Shown here: positions 16,530-24,520 of the stretch, one piece after another
How positions within the stretch are numbered: position 1 is the first letter of the stretch
How the letters are laid out: every line of letters begins with the position of its first letter
Assembly: GCA_934526185.1 (NCBI GenBank)
Contig: CAKTAA010000029.1
Coordinates: forward strand, 1-25,387
DNA from: an uncultured Eubacteriales bacterium
Lineage (GTDB): Bacteria > Bacillota > Clostridia > Oscillospirales > CAG-272
Direction: 5' to 3'
DNA: 25,387 nt
Position numbers and translations under genes: made by a program
Notes under the pieces: generated by a model
The model's input: the letters and a program-made list of their open reading frames with translations, nothing else
Databases searched by the model: none
What the model was told of the DNA's origin: nothing

Positions 16530-16727
16530 TTGGAATTTGACAAATGCAGGCAGTGCGGAAAGGAACTGACGCACGACGAGATCGGACTGTACCGAAAACT
16601 CGTCAGCCGCGGCGCAAAGGATTTTTTGTGCATCAATTGCCTTGGCGCTTATTACAACCTTCCGGTTGACGTGCTTCGTGAACGTATTCAGGAATTTAAG
16701 GATGCCGGATGTACGCTGTTTTTTTGA
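16530..16727 (+). CDS. Small double-CxxC (probable zinc ribbon) protein
   Basis: A 65-residue protein starting at TTG with GGAGG eight bases upstream. CRQC (about 6-9) and CINC (about 34-37) could form one four-Cys zinc site. Between them lies THDEIGLYRKLVSRGAKDF, and a helical LPVDVLRERIQEF tail follows. I have the impression this is a conserved small protein of gut Clostridia, but I cannot name a function. It starts 15 bp after the alpha-galactosidase stop, so the two are almost certainly co-transcribed. Binding to a partner protein or nucleic acid is speculation. Confidence 0.75.
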   Translation: MEFDKCRQCGKELTHDEIGLYRKLVSRGAKDFLCINCLGAYYNLPVDVLRERIQEFKDAGCTLFF

Positions 16728-16784
16728 ATCGATGTAAATTGATTTTAGTCCCGGAATCACGGCTCCACTGTCGTTTGCAGACTT

Positions 16785-16804
16785 CTCCGCTGACGGCAGC
16801 GGAG
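16785..16804 (+). repeat. GC-rich 8-bp hairpin after the CxxC gene
   Basis: CTCCGCTG-ACGG-CAGCGGAG forms a perfect stem with a 4-nt loop about 60 bp after the CxxC stop. No T-run follows, so it is not a classical terminator; it may stabilise the mRNA 3' end or help termination. The following stretch to 17,104 has no convincing gene. Confidence 0.45.
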
Positions 16805-17104
16805 TCGCGTCATAACCGGCATCACAACATTTATGAATACAATGAAAAATTATATTGTTTGTCAACGACTTAAAGAAAAATTTTGCGATGTATGGTTTCC
16901 GTTTTTGTTCCGCTACAAAAGCAGGATTCTAATGCAGGATGCGCCAAACAAATCGCTGATGAAAAACAGATTGCCCTCTGCCTATCTCAATCGGATTGGC
17001 AGGCGAACCCACTTCCGCCCTTTAAGCGATAAAACAAACTGATATCCCAACCTTTATATTCAGTCCGATTCATCCCGCTTATATAAATTTAATAAAATTC
17101 GATG

Positions 17105-17142
17105 AAAAAGACGAACAGTTAAAACTGTTCGTCTTTTCTTTT
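17105..17142. terminator. Bidirectional terminator between convergent operons
   Basis: AAAAGACGAACAGTT (17106-17120) and AACTGTTCGTCTTTT (17123-17137) are perfect 15-bp complements. T-runs follow on both strands (CTTTTT on plus, TTTTTC on minus). It lies between the alpha-galactosidase operon and the HipBA-like operon, serving either. The remaining 17,143-17,390 holds no gene I can support. Confidence 0.85.
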
Positions 17143-17390
17143 TACAGCAGGTAAATTTTTCCTCACTGCCTTTGATACAGATATGACGATATAGATCTTC
17201 ATCTCATTTTAAGAAGAAACTCGCTAATGACATCCACCGCAACCATTAACGCCTAATCCTTCGGGTATTCGTACACGCCTGAAGAGATAAAAAGAAAATC
17301 TTGCTTATATCTTTTATAATCTCCTATCTGTCCTATAGTGAAAATATGACCATCCCGTTTGTTTCTTTTTGGAGGTCATGTCAGTTTGTT

Positions 17391-18434
17391 TTATTTTTGA
17401 ATCAGCTTATACCGTTCCATCACGAGATCAACGATCGTTTGTGTTTTTACACGCATACCGATTTTGGTTATAACATTGCGGACGATCTCTTCGGTAAGCG
17501 TCGGAATATAATCGCGGTACTCGGAATGTTCGGTAAACAGCTCATTAAGAAGGGTGATAAGTATATCGCCTGATTTCGGTTTGGAGGGATACCCGCGGGA
17601 GATCAGTGCCATATTGTTGTCGTAATTGGGAGCAAATCCGATCAGTTCTCCCGTCTTTGTGTCGCGGAGAAGTCCGAAGTTTTTGGTGTGACGGTCAGGA
17701 TTCGCACAAACGGTATCCATAAAGATTAGGCGGATATAATCGGGAATGGCATCGGGGCAAAGCTTATCTAACGTTTTTACTACATCCAAATAGTCCTCAT
17801 TGTCTCCCATGAAAGCGGAAGCCGGTTCGAAATTAACAGAGGCACTGTCGGTGAAATCAAGAGACTTGATATAGCCGTCACCGCGCTCGTAGACTGCCAT
17901 TTTCAACCCCAACGCTATGCCCAATTCATATACAAACAACTCGGAGAACATTTCGTCGTGTGTTGCTTTTTTGTACATCCACCATTTACCATCGCGGAGC
18001 TTCCAGCATTTTTCAAAGCTTCCCACGTTGGTCAGCTCGGGTGTTTTTGAATGGCGGCTGTTGGCAGCACGGTTGAAGCTGTCGTAGTTTCCCTTAAGAG
18101 CGAGGTTTGAAAAAAAATCGTCGGTAAATTTGACCTCATCGTAAGAGATCTCGGAGCCAATGGGACGGAGCCAATAATTATCGGTAATGGTTGCACCGTT
18201 GACGTAAATAACGGTGGAAACATCATCCTTTTCTGCTAAACAAAGAGCTTTTTTGAGGAGTCGTGAATTGGCGCGGTGAGAATCGATGGCACGGGTTTCC
18301 AGCCACAGATCCGCGTTGGATACGCGCTTCAGATAAAGAGGGAGCAGAGCTTCATTCGTTACAGTCAAACATCCGTCTTGCCAAAGAGCAACGGACGTGT
18401 TGCCGCTCAATATTTCATAATTTTTCTTATCCAT
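17391..18434 (-). CDS. HipA-like kinase-fold protein
   Basis: A 347-residue protein with the HipA-type kinase core in its second half. A glycine-loop-like TNVGSFEKCWK (about 135-145) is followed by WWMYKKATHDEMFSELFVYE with candidate ATP Lys 155/156. The catalytic loop is N245-PDRHTKNFGLL with D247 and N252, and the metal-binding Asp is D272 in FAPNYDNNMAL. Classical HipA phosphorylates glutamyl-tRNA synthetase and causes dormancy. The first 130 residues here do not look like the HipA N-terminal subdomain and are unassigned. ATG 18434 overlaps the upstream regulator stop by 8 nt (ATGGATAA), which indicates translational coupling; the frame is open farther up to 18488 but inside the regulator gene. 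The target is unknown, and it could instead be a phage-defence or regulatory kinase. Confidence 0.8.
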   Translation of the reverse strand: MDKKNYEILSGNTSVALWQDGCLTVTNEALLPLYLKRVSNADLWLETRAIDSHRANSRLLKKALCLAEKDDVSTVIYVNGATITDNYWLRPIGSEISYDEVKFTDDFFSNLALKGNYDSFNRAANSRHSKTPELTNVGSFEKCWKLRDGKWWMYKKATHDEMFSELFVYELGIALGLKMAVYERGDGYIKSLDFTDSASVNFEPASAFMGDNEDYLDVVKTLDKLCPDAIPDYIRLIFMDTVCANPDRHTKNFGLLRDTKTGELIGFAPNYDNNMALISRGYPSKPKSGDILITLLNELFTEHSEYRDYIPTLTEEIVRNVITKIGMRVKTQTIVDLVMERYKLIQK

Positions 18435-18660
18435 TCTGCCCGTCTCCATTCGTGGTTCCGTCGGGAATAATTTCCATAATATCATCAAGTTTGCAATCCA
18501 GGGCGAGGCAAATCTTACCCAGGACCTCCACCGTTACATTATTTCCTGCGCTCATCTTGCTGATGGTAAAACTACTTACCCCGGCGAGCTTCGCTAAATC
18601 CTTCTTTTTCATATCTCTATCAATAAGTAGTTTCCATAATTTTTTATAACTGACTGCCAT
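18427..18660 (-). CDS. XRE/Cro-type HTH regulator (HipB-like antitoxin candidate)
   Basis: A 77-residue protein, essentially one helix-turn-helix domain: MAVSYKKLWKLLIDRDMKKK, then DLAKLAGVSSFTISKMSAG as the HTH, then VTVEVLGKICLALDCKLDDIM as the last helices, ending in a polar tail. This is the short XRE class (HTH_26) that represses its own operon. The start at ATG 18660 gives the usual MAVSYKKLW opening with GGGGTGGG close upstream; the frame can extend to a TTG at 18672. It precedes and overlaps the HipA-like gene, the classical antitoxin-toxin order. Repeated TTYGCTAA motifs around its promoter are candidate binding sites. Confidence 0.85.
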   Translation of the reverse strand: MAVSYKKLWKLLIDRDMKKKDLAKLAGVSSFTISKMSAGNNVTVEVLGKICLALDCKLDDIMEIIPDGTTNGDGQNG

Positions 18661-18681
18661 AGCCCACCCCAAAATTGTGAA

Positions 18682-18766
18682 TTTGCTAATTTAATTTAAA
18701 TTATAGACTATTATTTTTCGCATGTCAATATTTTATAAGCGTTCGCTAAAATTATTGGTTTGCTAA
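18682..18766. promoter_or_regulatory. Three TTYGCTAA repeats around the HipBA-like promoter (putative operators)
   Basis: TTTGCTAA at 18682-18689, TTCGCTAA at 18742-18749 and TTTGCTAA at 18759-18766, all in the same orientation. The first lies between the -10 box and the regulator start; the other two lie upstream of the -35 box, 17 bp apart start to start. Placement on both sides of the promoter fits autorepression with DNA looping or cooperative binding (inference). Confidence 0.5.
18700..18728 (-). promoter_or_regulatory. Consensus promoter of the HipBA-like operon
   Basis: TTGACA (18728-18723), 17-bp spacer, TATAAT (18705-18700) on the minus strand, a perfect consensus 40 bp before the regulator ATG. 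Such a strong promoter normally needs a repressor. Confidence 0.88.
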
Positions 18767-18780
18767 TCCCAATTTTGAAA

Positions 18781-19434
18781 GATGTCTTACTGATATTAGA
18801 TTGAAAACAAGCTCCTGTTTGCAATCAATCCGTTTCATTTGAAAGAACAATAGTATCCGCGCGTATATTTCGCATTATGCCGGAGAAGTAAAGATGAAGG
18901 AATACGAGAATCCGACGACGGCGGAATGCATCACAAGTTAGACAAGCGATCTTCTGCAATAGATGAGATATAACCATGCCAATGATTCAGAAGTATTGTA
19001 AATTATATCTCGTCGGTTTTCACTTGGCATCGGCAAGCCCTAATACCAATAGTACGCAAGAGAGTAAAAAAAGATCCCTGCGCTCCTTTGTCAAAAGGAA
19101 ACTCGAGGATCATTTTTCCAAATCGACCTCTGCAAATACGCACGGCAAGACGGTTATTTTTCGGCAATATGTACTATTTTATACCAAGTCTTTTGGCCTA
19201 CCCAAAACATACCAAGTATAAAAATAGCGTTATTCATCAATGTCATCTGTAACGGCTCCCCTTTTATGAAAAACATTAAACTTTGCTGAAAACAGGAGAA
19301 AACCAATAATTTTATTACCATTCAAAATGCATATGGCAATTTTTTATGAAATAATCTCCCTTTCACCTCTCGCATATCCGCCAAATATATTGCATCATGT
19401 TGGTTCCGACAAATTTTCTGTCGGTATTACCTTT
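18781..19434. other. Gene-poor stretch with possible micro-ORF and hairpins
   Basis: No intact gene of normal size is supported. A 15-codon plus-strand ORF (ATG 18894, MKEYENPTTAECITS) follows GGAG at a fair distance. An imperfect nested hairpin bounded by GATCC/GGATC with A- and T-runs lies near 19,065-19,120. A CCGACA/TGTCGG hairpin (19,405-19,423) lies 12 bp past the stop of the minus-strand DUF218 gene but lacks a T-run. The plus-strand frame 18,976-19,221 shows no motif and no ribosome binding site. Confidence 0.4.
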
Positions 19435-20181
19435 TCAGCACCCCTGCTCCAAACTTTCGTCTGATGCTCTGAAATTCGATTTCACGGGCAGCCGGAAGTC
19501 TTTGTCGTTTGTAATGTCACCGTTTCCGCTGACCGGAATAATACCGTCCGACACATCGACCGGCGGAAGAAGAAAAGCATATAAGAAATCTTTCACACGC
19601 GCAAGTTTTTCACGCGCTGCATAGAATCGCATGCGTGTATATTCACGGAGATCGGCAGGTATGCCGATTGCCTCCAATCCAAGGGCATCCGCCATGAACA
19701 GAGCGCGAGGCAAATGATAGCTCTGGGTTACAATGACAACCTTCTGAACTGCATAAACGTATTTTGCGCGGTATAGACTTTCGTATGTCGAAAACCCCGC
19801 ATGATCCATGAAAATATCGGATGACGGAACATCTGCGTCGATAGCGTACTGCTTCATGGCATATACTTCGTTATAGTTTTCGTCGCGATGATCGCCGCTC
19901 ATGAGCAGTCTGTCGGAAACGCCGCGCTCAAACAACTCGATGCCGACGTTCAGACGGTCCTCAAGAATGCTCATCGGCACGCCGTCGGCGGTAATTCCGG
20001 CGCCCAGTATCAAGATACAGTCCGCCCGGAATTCGCTTGCTTCTTCCGGCGTTTTTATATCTTTAGACTCTGAGAGTTTTATATATCCGCTGATGCACCA
20101 TACGGTCATCAGCAAAAAACAGAGCCCTGAGACAGAAAAACACAATATATTCTTAAATTTTGATAGCAGTTCACGAATCAT
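19435..20181 (-). CDS. DUF218 (YdcF/SanA-like) membrane-anchored protein
   Basis: A 248-residue protein with one N-terminal membrane segment (about 12-33) and a DUF218 domain outside it. Family motifs are ILILGAGI (about 56-63), LLMSGDHRDENYNE (about 92-105), DHAGFSTYESLYRAK and VTQSYHLPRALFMADALG. Relatives include E. coli SanA and YdcF, linked to envelope barrier function, vancomycin sensitivity at high temperature and S-adenosylmethionine binding; the biochemical role is not settled. ATG 20181 has AGGAG five bases upstream. The gene is divergent from the surface operon and has its own promoter. The last 50 residues after the fold are polar and may be disordered. Complete in length for the family. 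Confidence 0.88.
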   Translation of the reverse strand: MIRELLSKFKNILCFSVSGLCFLLMTVWCISGYIKLSESKDIKTPEEASEFRADCILILGAGITADGVPMSILEDRLNVGIELFERGVSDRLLMSGDHRDENYNEVYAMKQYAIDADVPSSDIFMDHAGFSTYESLYRAKYVYAVQKVVIVTQSYHLPRALFMADALGLEAIGIPADLREYTRMRFYAAREKLARVKDFLYAFLLPPVDVSDGIIPVSGNGDITNDKDFRLPVKSNFRASDESLEQGC

Positions 20182-20259
20182 ACACGCTCCTATTTTTTAC
20201 TCATGGGTTCATCTTACTTTCTTCATCTACCTTTATCATACTTCATAATGTTCTTTTTT

Positions 20260-20288
20260 ATTATACATCATTTGATGAGGGAAATCAA
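20260..20288 (-). promoter_or_regulatory. Promoter of the DUF218 gene
   Basis: TTGATT (20288-20283), 17-bp spacer, TATAAT (20265-20260) on the minus strand, about 80 bp before the start codon. Confidence 0.6.
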
Positions 20289-20369
20289 TTGTCGATTATA
20301 AATTATAAATTAAAAAATATTTATCGGAAATATATTTGTTAATTATATGTAAAGTTATCCAAAAATTTA

Positions 20370-20397
20370 TTGCATATATTAAATTTTATATTATAAT
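20370..20397 (+). promoter_or_regulatory. Promoter of the SLH/LRR surface operon
   Basis: TTGCAT (20370-20375), 16-bp spacer, TATAAT (20392-20397). It would produce a leader of about 125 nt holding an orphan ribosome binding site. The surroundings are very AT-rich, so neighbouring TATAAT-like words are expected by chance. Confidence 0.5.
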
Positions 20398-20440
20398 ATT
20401 ATTAACGTAAATATATTATTTGTTTACATTAACACTTCTC

Positions 20441-20470
20441 AAAAAGGAGGTGTAGAGAGTTATGCTTTGA
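20441..20470 (+). promoter_or_regulatory. Orphan strong ribosome binding site with two-codon leader ORF
   Basis: AAAGGAGGTG, a full anti-16S match (20443-20452), precedes ATG-CTT-TGA (20462-20470). No longer frame follows. The actual gene has a separate, weaker site before ATG 20532. It may be a leader peptide, a ribosome standby site or the relic of a lost gene. Confidence 0.5.
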
Positions 20471-20531
20471 TTCATACCAGATTTTCCCCCCAAATGATGT
20501 AGTTTATCTTGGAAAGGAGAAGGAAGTACAT

Positions 20532-21917
20532 ATGAAAAAGTCGTACAAAAGATTGTTCTCTTTGCTCTTAAGTATGGTTCTCATCCTCCTGTTTGTCTTA
20601 ACGCCGTCAGCATATGTCTATCCGGATACCGAATATCATTGGGCAAAATCCTATATTGACGCAGTAACCGATGAGGGACTCCTGAGCGCCCGCAGCACCG
20701 GTTTTTTTGTACCTGACATTGCAATAACAAGAGCGGAGGCTGTCAACGCCCTGTATGTCTTGTCCGATGCCTATTTGCCCCGAGAGTCAATAGACGAAAC
20801 GGGTTTTACCGACGTTCCCGTCACGCATACGTACGCGTCTGCTATTACCTGGTCAAAGCAGCGCGGCATCATGTTAGGAACATCTGAAGATGAAGCAATT
20901 TTTTCCCCGAATACGCAGATGAACCGCGAACAGTTCTGTGTTCTTGTATATAGACTTTTTACCGCAAACGAACTCAGCATGACAAGCATTTATACAGCTG
21001 ACATTACGCCAAACATTCCGGATGAAAACAGTATCAGCGGTTGGGCGCTGCCTGCTGTAAGGGTTCTTTACCGCTGCGGACTTATCAGCGGCTGCAGCGA
21101 CGGCAATTTCAATCCCACCAACAGCATGTCGCGCGGGGAAGCCTGTGTCCTGCTTTCCAGAATTCTGAATTTTCCCGAGGTGGACAACGCCTGGTACTCC
21201 AGCGGCGACGCTGAAATCGGAACAACCTGGAAAGCACGGAACTGCGACAACCTATACGTGGGCGGATCTGCGGCGCCCCTTTATGTACAGTACAGCGGCA
21301 GCCGGCTGAGCGACGCCGGATGCGTCATCACCTCCGTGGCGATGCTGATCAACAATGTGAACGGGAAAACAGTATCGCAGCAGCAGGATATCCGCACCGG
21401 CTCTCTCTCCAAAAACAAATACCTCACAGCCGATCCTTATTCGGTCGTTATGGCAAACATGAATTTTCCGACCATCACAAAAAACAGTCAGGGGCGGTAT
21501 GTGGCCAGCTATTCCGAGGACCCGGTGAGAGCATACCCCAGCCGAATCACCTCGCATTTCGGTGTAACAAGAATAGAAGAAAAGCGCCCCAGCAACGTAC
21601 AGTCGGATTACGGCATTACCATGTGGCTGACGCAGCTTTTGGACGCTTATCCGGACGGCCTGGAGGTTCGATTTGAGAATAAAGGACATACCATGGTCTT
21701 TTACAAATCCAACTTTCAATACGGAAGCATGCCCTCGCAATACCAGAACCTTTTTGAGGTCTTTGACCCGGCCTCCAGAAGAGGTTATCACACTGAAATT
21801 TTACAGAATAATCTTTATGAACTGCAAAATTTTACAGAAACCGTGTCCTATGTTTCTTATCCTCAAGTTAGACTTTCGGATATTACCAATGTTTACCGTT
21901 ATGAAAAAGTGAACTGA
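20532..21917 (+). CDS. Secreted SLH-domain protein with C39-like cysteine peptidase domain
   Basis: A 461-residue exported protein. Residues 1-27 are a signal peptide (basic MKKSYKR start, hydrophobic core, likely cut near TPSAYVYP). Three SLH domains follow at about 33-75, 92-142 and 157-213, each with the W/Y-A...I...G.. pattern and ITRAEAV, MNREQF and MSRGEA ends; they bind pyruvylated wall polymers. The C-terminal 225 residues look like a peptidase C39-type papain fold: SDAGCVITSVAML holds candidate nucleophile C264, KGHTMVFYK holds H386, and FDPASRRGYH holds D412. C39 enzymes of this type either process leader peptides or act as wall-linked peptidases; substrate is unknown and inactivity is possible. 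The start follows AAGGAGAAGGAAG. It is first in an operon with the LRR protein 48 bp downstream. Confidence 0.88.
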   Translation: MKKSYKRLFSLLLSMVLILLFVLTPSAYVYPDTEYHWAKSYIDAVTDEGLLSARSTGFFVPDIAITRAEAVNALYVLSDAYLPRESIDETGFTDVPVTHTYASAITWSKQRGIMLGTSEDEAIFSPNTQMNREQFCVLVYRLFTANELSMTSIYTADITPNIPDENSISGWALPAVRVLYRCGLISGCSDGNFNPTNSMSRGEACVLLSRILNFPEVDNAWYSSGDAEIGTTWKARNCDNLYVGGSAAPLYVQYSGSRLSDAGCVITSVAMLINNVNGKTVSQQQDIRTGSLSKNKYLTADPYSVVMANMNFPTITKNSQGRYVASYSEDPVRAYPSRITSHFGVTRIEEKRPSNVQSDYGITMWLTQLLDAYPDGLEVRFENKGHTMVFYKSNFQYGSMPSQYQNLFEVFDPASRRGYHTEILQNNLYELQNFTETVSYVSYPQVRLSDITNVYRYEKVN

Positions 21918-21965
21918 TTATTGGCTGTAATAAAATGAAACAACATCAGGAAAGGAGAACCTCAA

Positions 21966-24041
21966 ATGAAAAAGCGTACACTTATCTGCATTATCATCGC
22001 AGTTTGTCTGCTGATCGCTGCCGGTGTCGCCGCCGCTGTTGTACTGTCACGCAGACCGCAGACGTCACCGGATACACCTCCCCAAGACACGGAAACTGCA
22101 GAGGATAGCTTTGACATCCGCAACAATGTGCTGTATTCCTATGTCGGAAAGAACAAAGAGGTCCGAATACCGGACGGCGTTACTTCAATTGAAAGCGGCG
22201 CGTTTGATTCCTGCGATACGCTTACAGACATTTATCTGCCCGAAAGTCTTCAAAGTGTAGCGGAGGGCGCCCTCCCCGCCGCCCCCGAGGAGTACCGGCT
22301 GCACTTCTCCAACAACCGTCTGGAGGGACTGACGCCGGAAATCCGGGCAAAAGGAATGGAAAACTGTATTGTTGTCATTCCGGGCGAGGAATTTATATGG
22401 CCCGAGGATCTGCTTTCTCTTCGCTATGTCAAAGGGTTCGAGGTCAGCGGGGAGCAGAAATATTTCGCGGCAAAGGACGGCGTTCTTTATTACGGCGATA
22501 TGTCTGCGCTCTATTTGTATCCGGCCTATAAGGATACAAAGGAATTTGTGATACCCGACGAAACGGAATATATCTATTCCAAGGCTTTCTCCAGCAATGA
22601 ACACCTTGAAAATCTCATCATGTCGGACAACATTTATATGATCGAGGACGAGGCTATAAAATATTTGCCAAACCTCAAGAGCGTTACCCTTTCGGCTTCA
22701 CTTACCAGCGTAGGAGGAGAAAATTTCCAGAACTGCCCATCTCTTGAAAGCGTGACCGTTAAAAAGGAGGTCGCAGTGTTTAAAGGAAACGCTTTTGAGG
22801 GGTGCGAGTCACTGACCAATATCACATTTGAAGCTCCGGAAAAAGCGATTATTCGGGAATACGCGCTCTGGAGAACACCGTGGTATTTTGAAAATTTTGG
22901 ATATTATAATATAAAGGAGATAAACGGGAAGCTCCACATGTTGGATTACGCGGGAGATCTTACTAATGTTGTCATCCCGGAAGGAGTCGTTGCGGCTTAC
23001 TGGAAAACCCCGGAGGACGAAACCCCGGAGAGTATCACAATTCCAGCATCCCTAAGTGTAGAAAAAATATTTGACTACCACAGATACGGACTTATGTTGC
23101 CAAGACCAGAGCAACTGATTATAGCCGAAGACCATCCCGATCTTATCGCGGTAGACGGCGCCGTTTACTCTCGGGATATGAAAATTCTATACTTTGTACC
23201 TCCTGCTAAGTGTGCGAATGGAACTTTTGTAATTCCGGAAACGGTTGAAGAAATTGCTATAGAGGCGTTTTATCATTGCTCAGACCTTCAAAGCATCCGC
23301 ATTCCCTCAAACGTTAGGGAAATCCGCAGAGCGGCATTTGCGGGCTGTACGTCTCTTGCACAGATAGAATTTGAAGAAGGGCTGCAGATAATCGGAGATA
23401 GTGCATTCGCCGGCTGCAAATGTGAGGAGGTGGAGTTACCTGAAAGTTTGACAACGCTCGGCTCCCATGTGTTCGGTCATACGCTTCGCCGAGTGAAATT
23501 GCCCGCAGCTCTTACCATCATACGCAGTTCGTTCGATGGCTGTTCCCCGGACATTGAATTTGATATACCGGAAGAACTATCGGTAAACAACTGTGAATTT
23601 GTTATTGAGGACGGTGTTCTGGTTTACATGTCCGATTTTAAAGGCCCGGGGTATCATGTAGAAGTTCCGGAGGGCGTTACGGAAATTGGATCGCAGGCAT
23701 TCGACGAAGATCAGGGATACGGTCTTCTGCTTTCTGTTAAGATTCCGGAGGGCGTCAAAAAGATAGATGATTTTGCTTTTGTCGGCTGTTATCATCTGAA
23801 AAGCGTCACATTGCCCGAAACGCTTGAAGAAATCGGTGATCATGCATTTTCAGGCTGTAAAAATTTGTCTGATATTACGCTTCCATCTTCTCTCAAAACT
23901 ATAGGGAAAAATGCATTTTATAACACGCCTTTAACCAAGAGTATTGTCCCTTCCACTGTAGAATCTGTTGCTCGTGACGCGTTCGATAAAGCTCCTCCTA
24001 TTGTGGTGGAGTCCGATACCTCTGAAGCATCCGATAAATAG
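21966..24041 (+). CDS. Membrane-anchored BspA-like leucine-rich-repeat protein (LRR_5)
   Basis: A 691-residue protein with an N-terminal membrane segment (residues 6-28, after MKKRT) that may be a signal anchor or uncleaved signal, then a Pro/Thr/Asp-rich linker. LRR_5 repeats of about 23 residues with the form IPxxVxxIxxxAFxxCxxLxxI follow in blocks around 60-100, 180-275, 410-510 and 555-680 (for example IPEGVKKIDDFAFVGCYHL). These form an extended solenoid used for adhesion or protein-protein contact in the BspA family. Degenerate spacer segments separate the blocks. There is no SLH, LPXTG or dockerin motif. AAAGGAG stands eight bases before the ATG. It is second in the operon after the SLH gene, and a strong terminator follows 108 bp after the stop. 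Partner or ligand unknown. Confidence 0.9.
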   Translation: MKKRTLICIIIAVCLLIAAGVAAAVVLSRRPQTSPDTPPQDTETAEDSFDIRNNVLYSYVGKNKEVRIPDGVTSIESGAFDSCDTLTDIYLPESLQSVAEGALPAAPEEYRLHFSNNRLEGLTPEIRAKGMENCIVVIPGEEFIWPEDLLSLRYVKGFEVSGEQKYFAAKDGVLYYGDMSALYLYPAYKDTKEFVIPDETEYIYSKAFSSNEHLENLIMSDNIYMIEDEAIKYLPNLKSVTLSASLTSVGGENFQNCPSLESVTVKKEVAVFKGNAFEGCESLTNITFEAPEKAIIREYALWRTPWYFENFGYYNIKEINGKLHMLDYAGDLTNVVIPEGVVAAYWKTPEDETPESITIPASLSVEKIFDYHRYGLMLPRPEQLIIAEDHPDLIAVDGAVYSRDMKILYFVPPAKCANGTFVIPETVEEIAIEAFYHCSDLQSIRIPSNVREIRRAAFAGCTSLAQIEFEEGLQIIGDSAFAGCKCEEVELPESLTTLGSHVFGHTLRRVKLPAALTIIRSSFDGCSPDIEFDIPEELSVNNCEFVIEDGVLVYMSDFKGPGYHVEVPEGVTEIGSQAFDEDQGYGLLLSVKIPEGVKKIDDFAFVGCYHLKSVTLPETLEEIGDHAFSGCKNLSDITLPSSLKTIGKNAFYNTPLTKSIVPSTVESVARDAFDKAPPIVVESDTSEASDK

Positions 24042-24148
24042 ATATACATTTTCATTCTATTATCAATTGTTATCTAATTTACCGTAAGTCGGACCTTTTT
24101 ATACACTTTTAAGATATTTTATTAACATTATAATATGTTATATTCCTA

Positions 24149-24190
24149 AAACGCAGCGGCACAAAATGTACCGCTGCGTTTATTTGTATA
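24149..24190 (+). terminator. Terminator of the SLH/LRR operon
   Basis: AAACGCAGCGG (24149-24159) pairs perfectly with CCGCTGCGTTT (24171-24181) and a short ACA/TGT stem extends it. It is followed by a T-rich tail (ATTTGTATACTTTT). Confidence 0.88.
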
Positions 24191-24520
24191 CTTTTATTAT
24201 CCATATCAATTGTGCTGCCGGACATAAATGATAAAATCGGCGCCGCAGGTAGGAATTCCGGACATCCCTCCACTGCACTTGCTGACCTTTACATCCTTCT
24301 GTGCCGATTCGTTTTAAGCGCCCGGACTATTTGGTAACGATTGCTGCTGTTTTTTCAAAATTTTCGGCTTCGGACAATGTGCCATCCATCTATTTCTGCT
24401 CTTTCATTTACTCTATAAAATGGAATAGGTATATTGTATTCAACGAAAAAAAGGTTATATGGGCAGATAATAATTCTGAAAATAATATAAAGGGTATGCA
24501 TTGAATACATCCCCATAATT
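24191..24520. other. Intergenic stretch without a recognisable gene
   Basis: It lies between the terminator of the surface operon and the 3' end of the TVP38-like gene. A plus-strand frame of 67 codons (24301-24504) and a minus-strand frame overlapping it have no ribosome binding site and no motif. No terminator for the TVP38-like gene is clear here. Confidence 0.5.

Noticed and set aside
18976..19221. 81-codon plus-strand frame
   Set aside because: No ribosome binding site, no motif and polar Ser/Lys-rich content; looks like a random frame.
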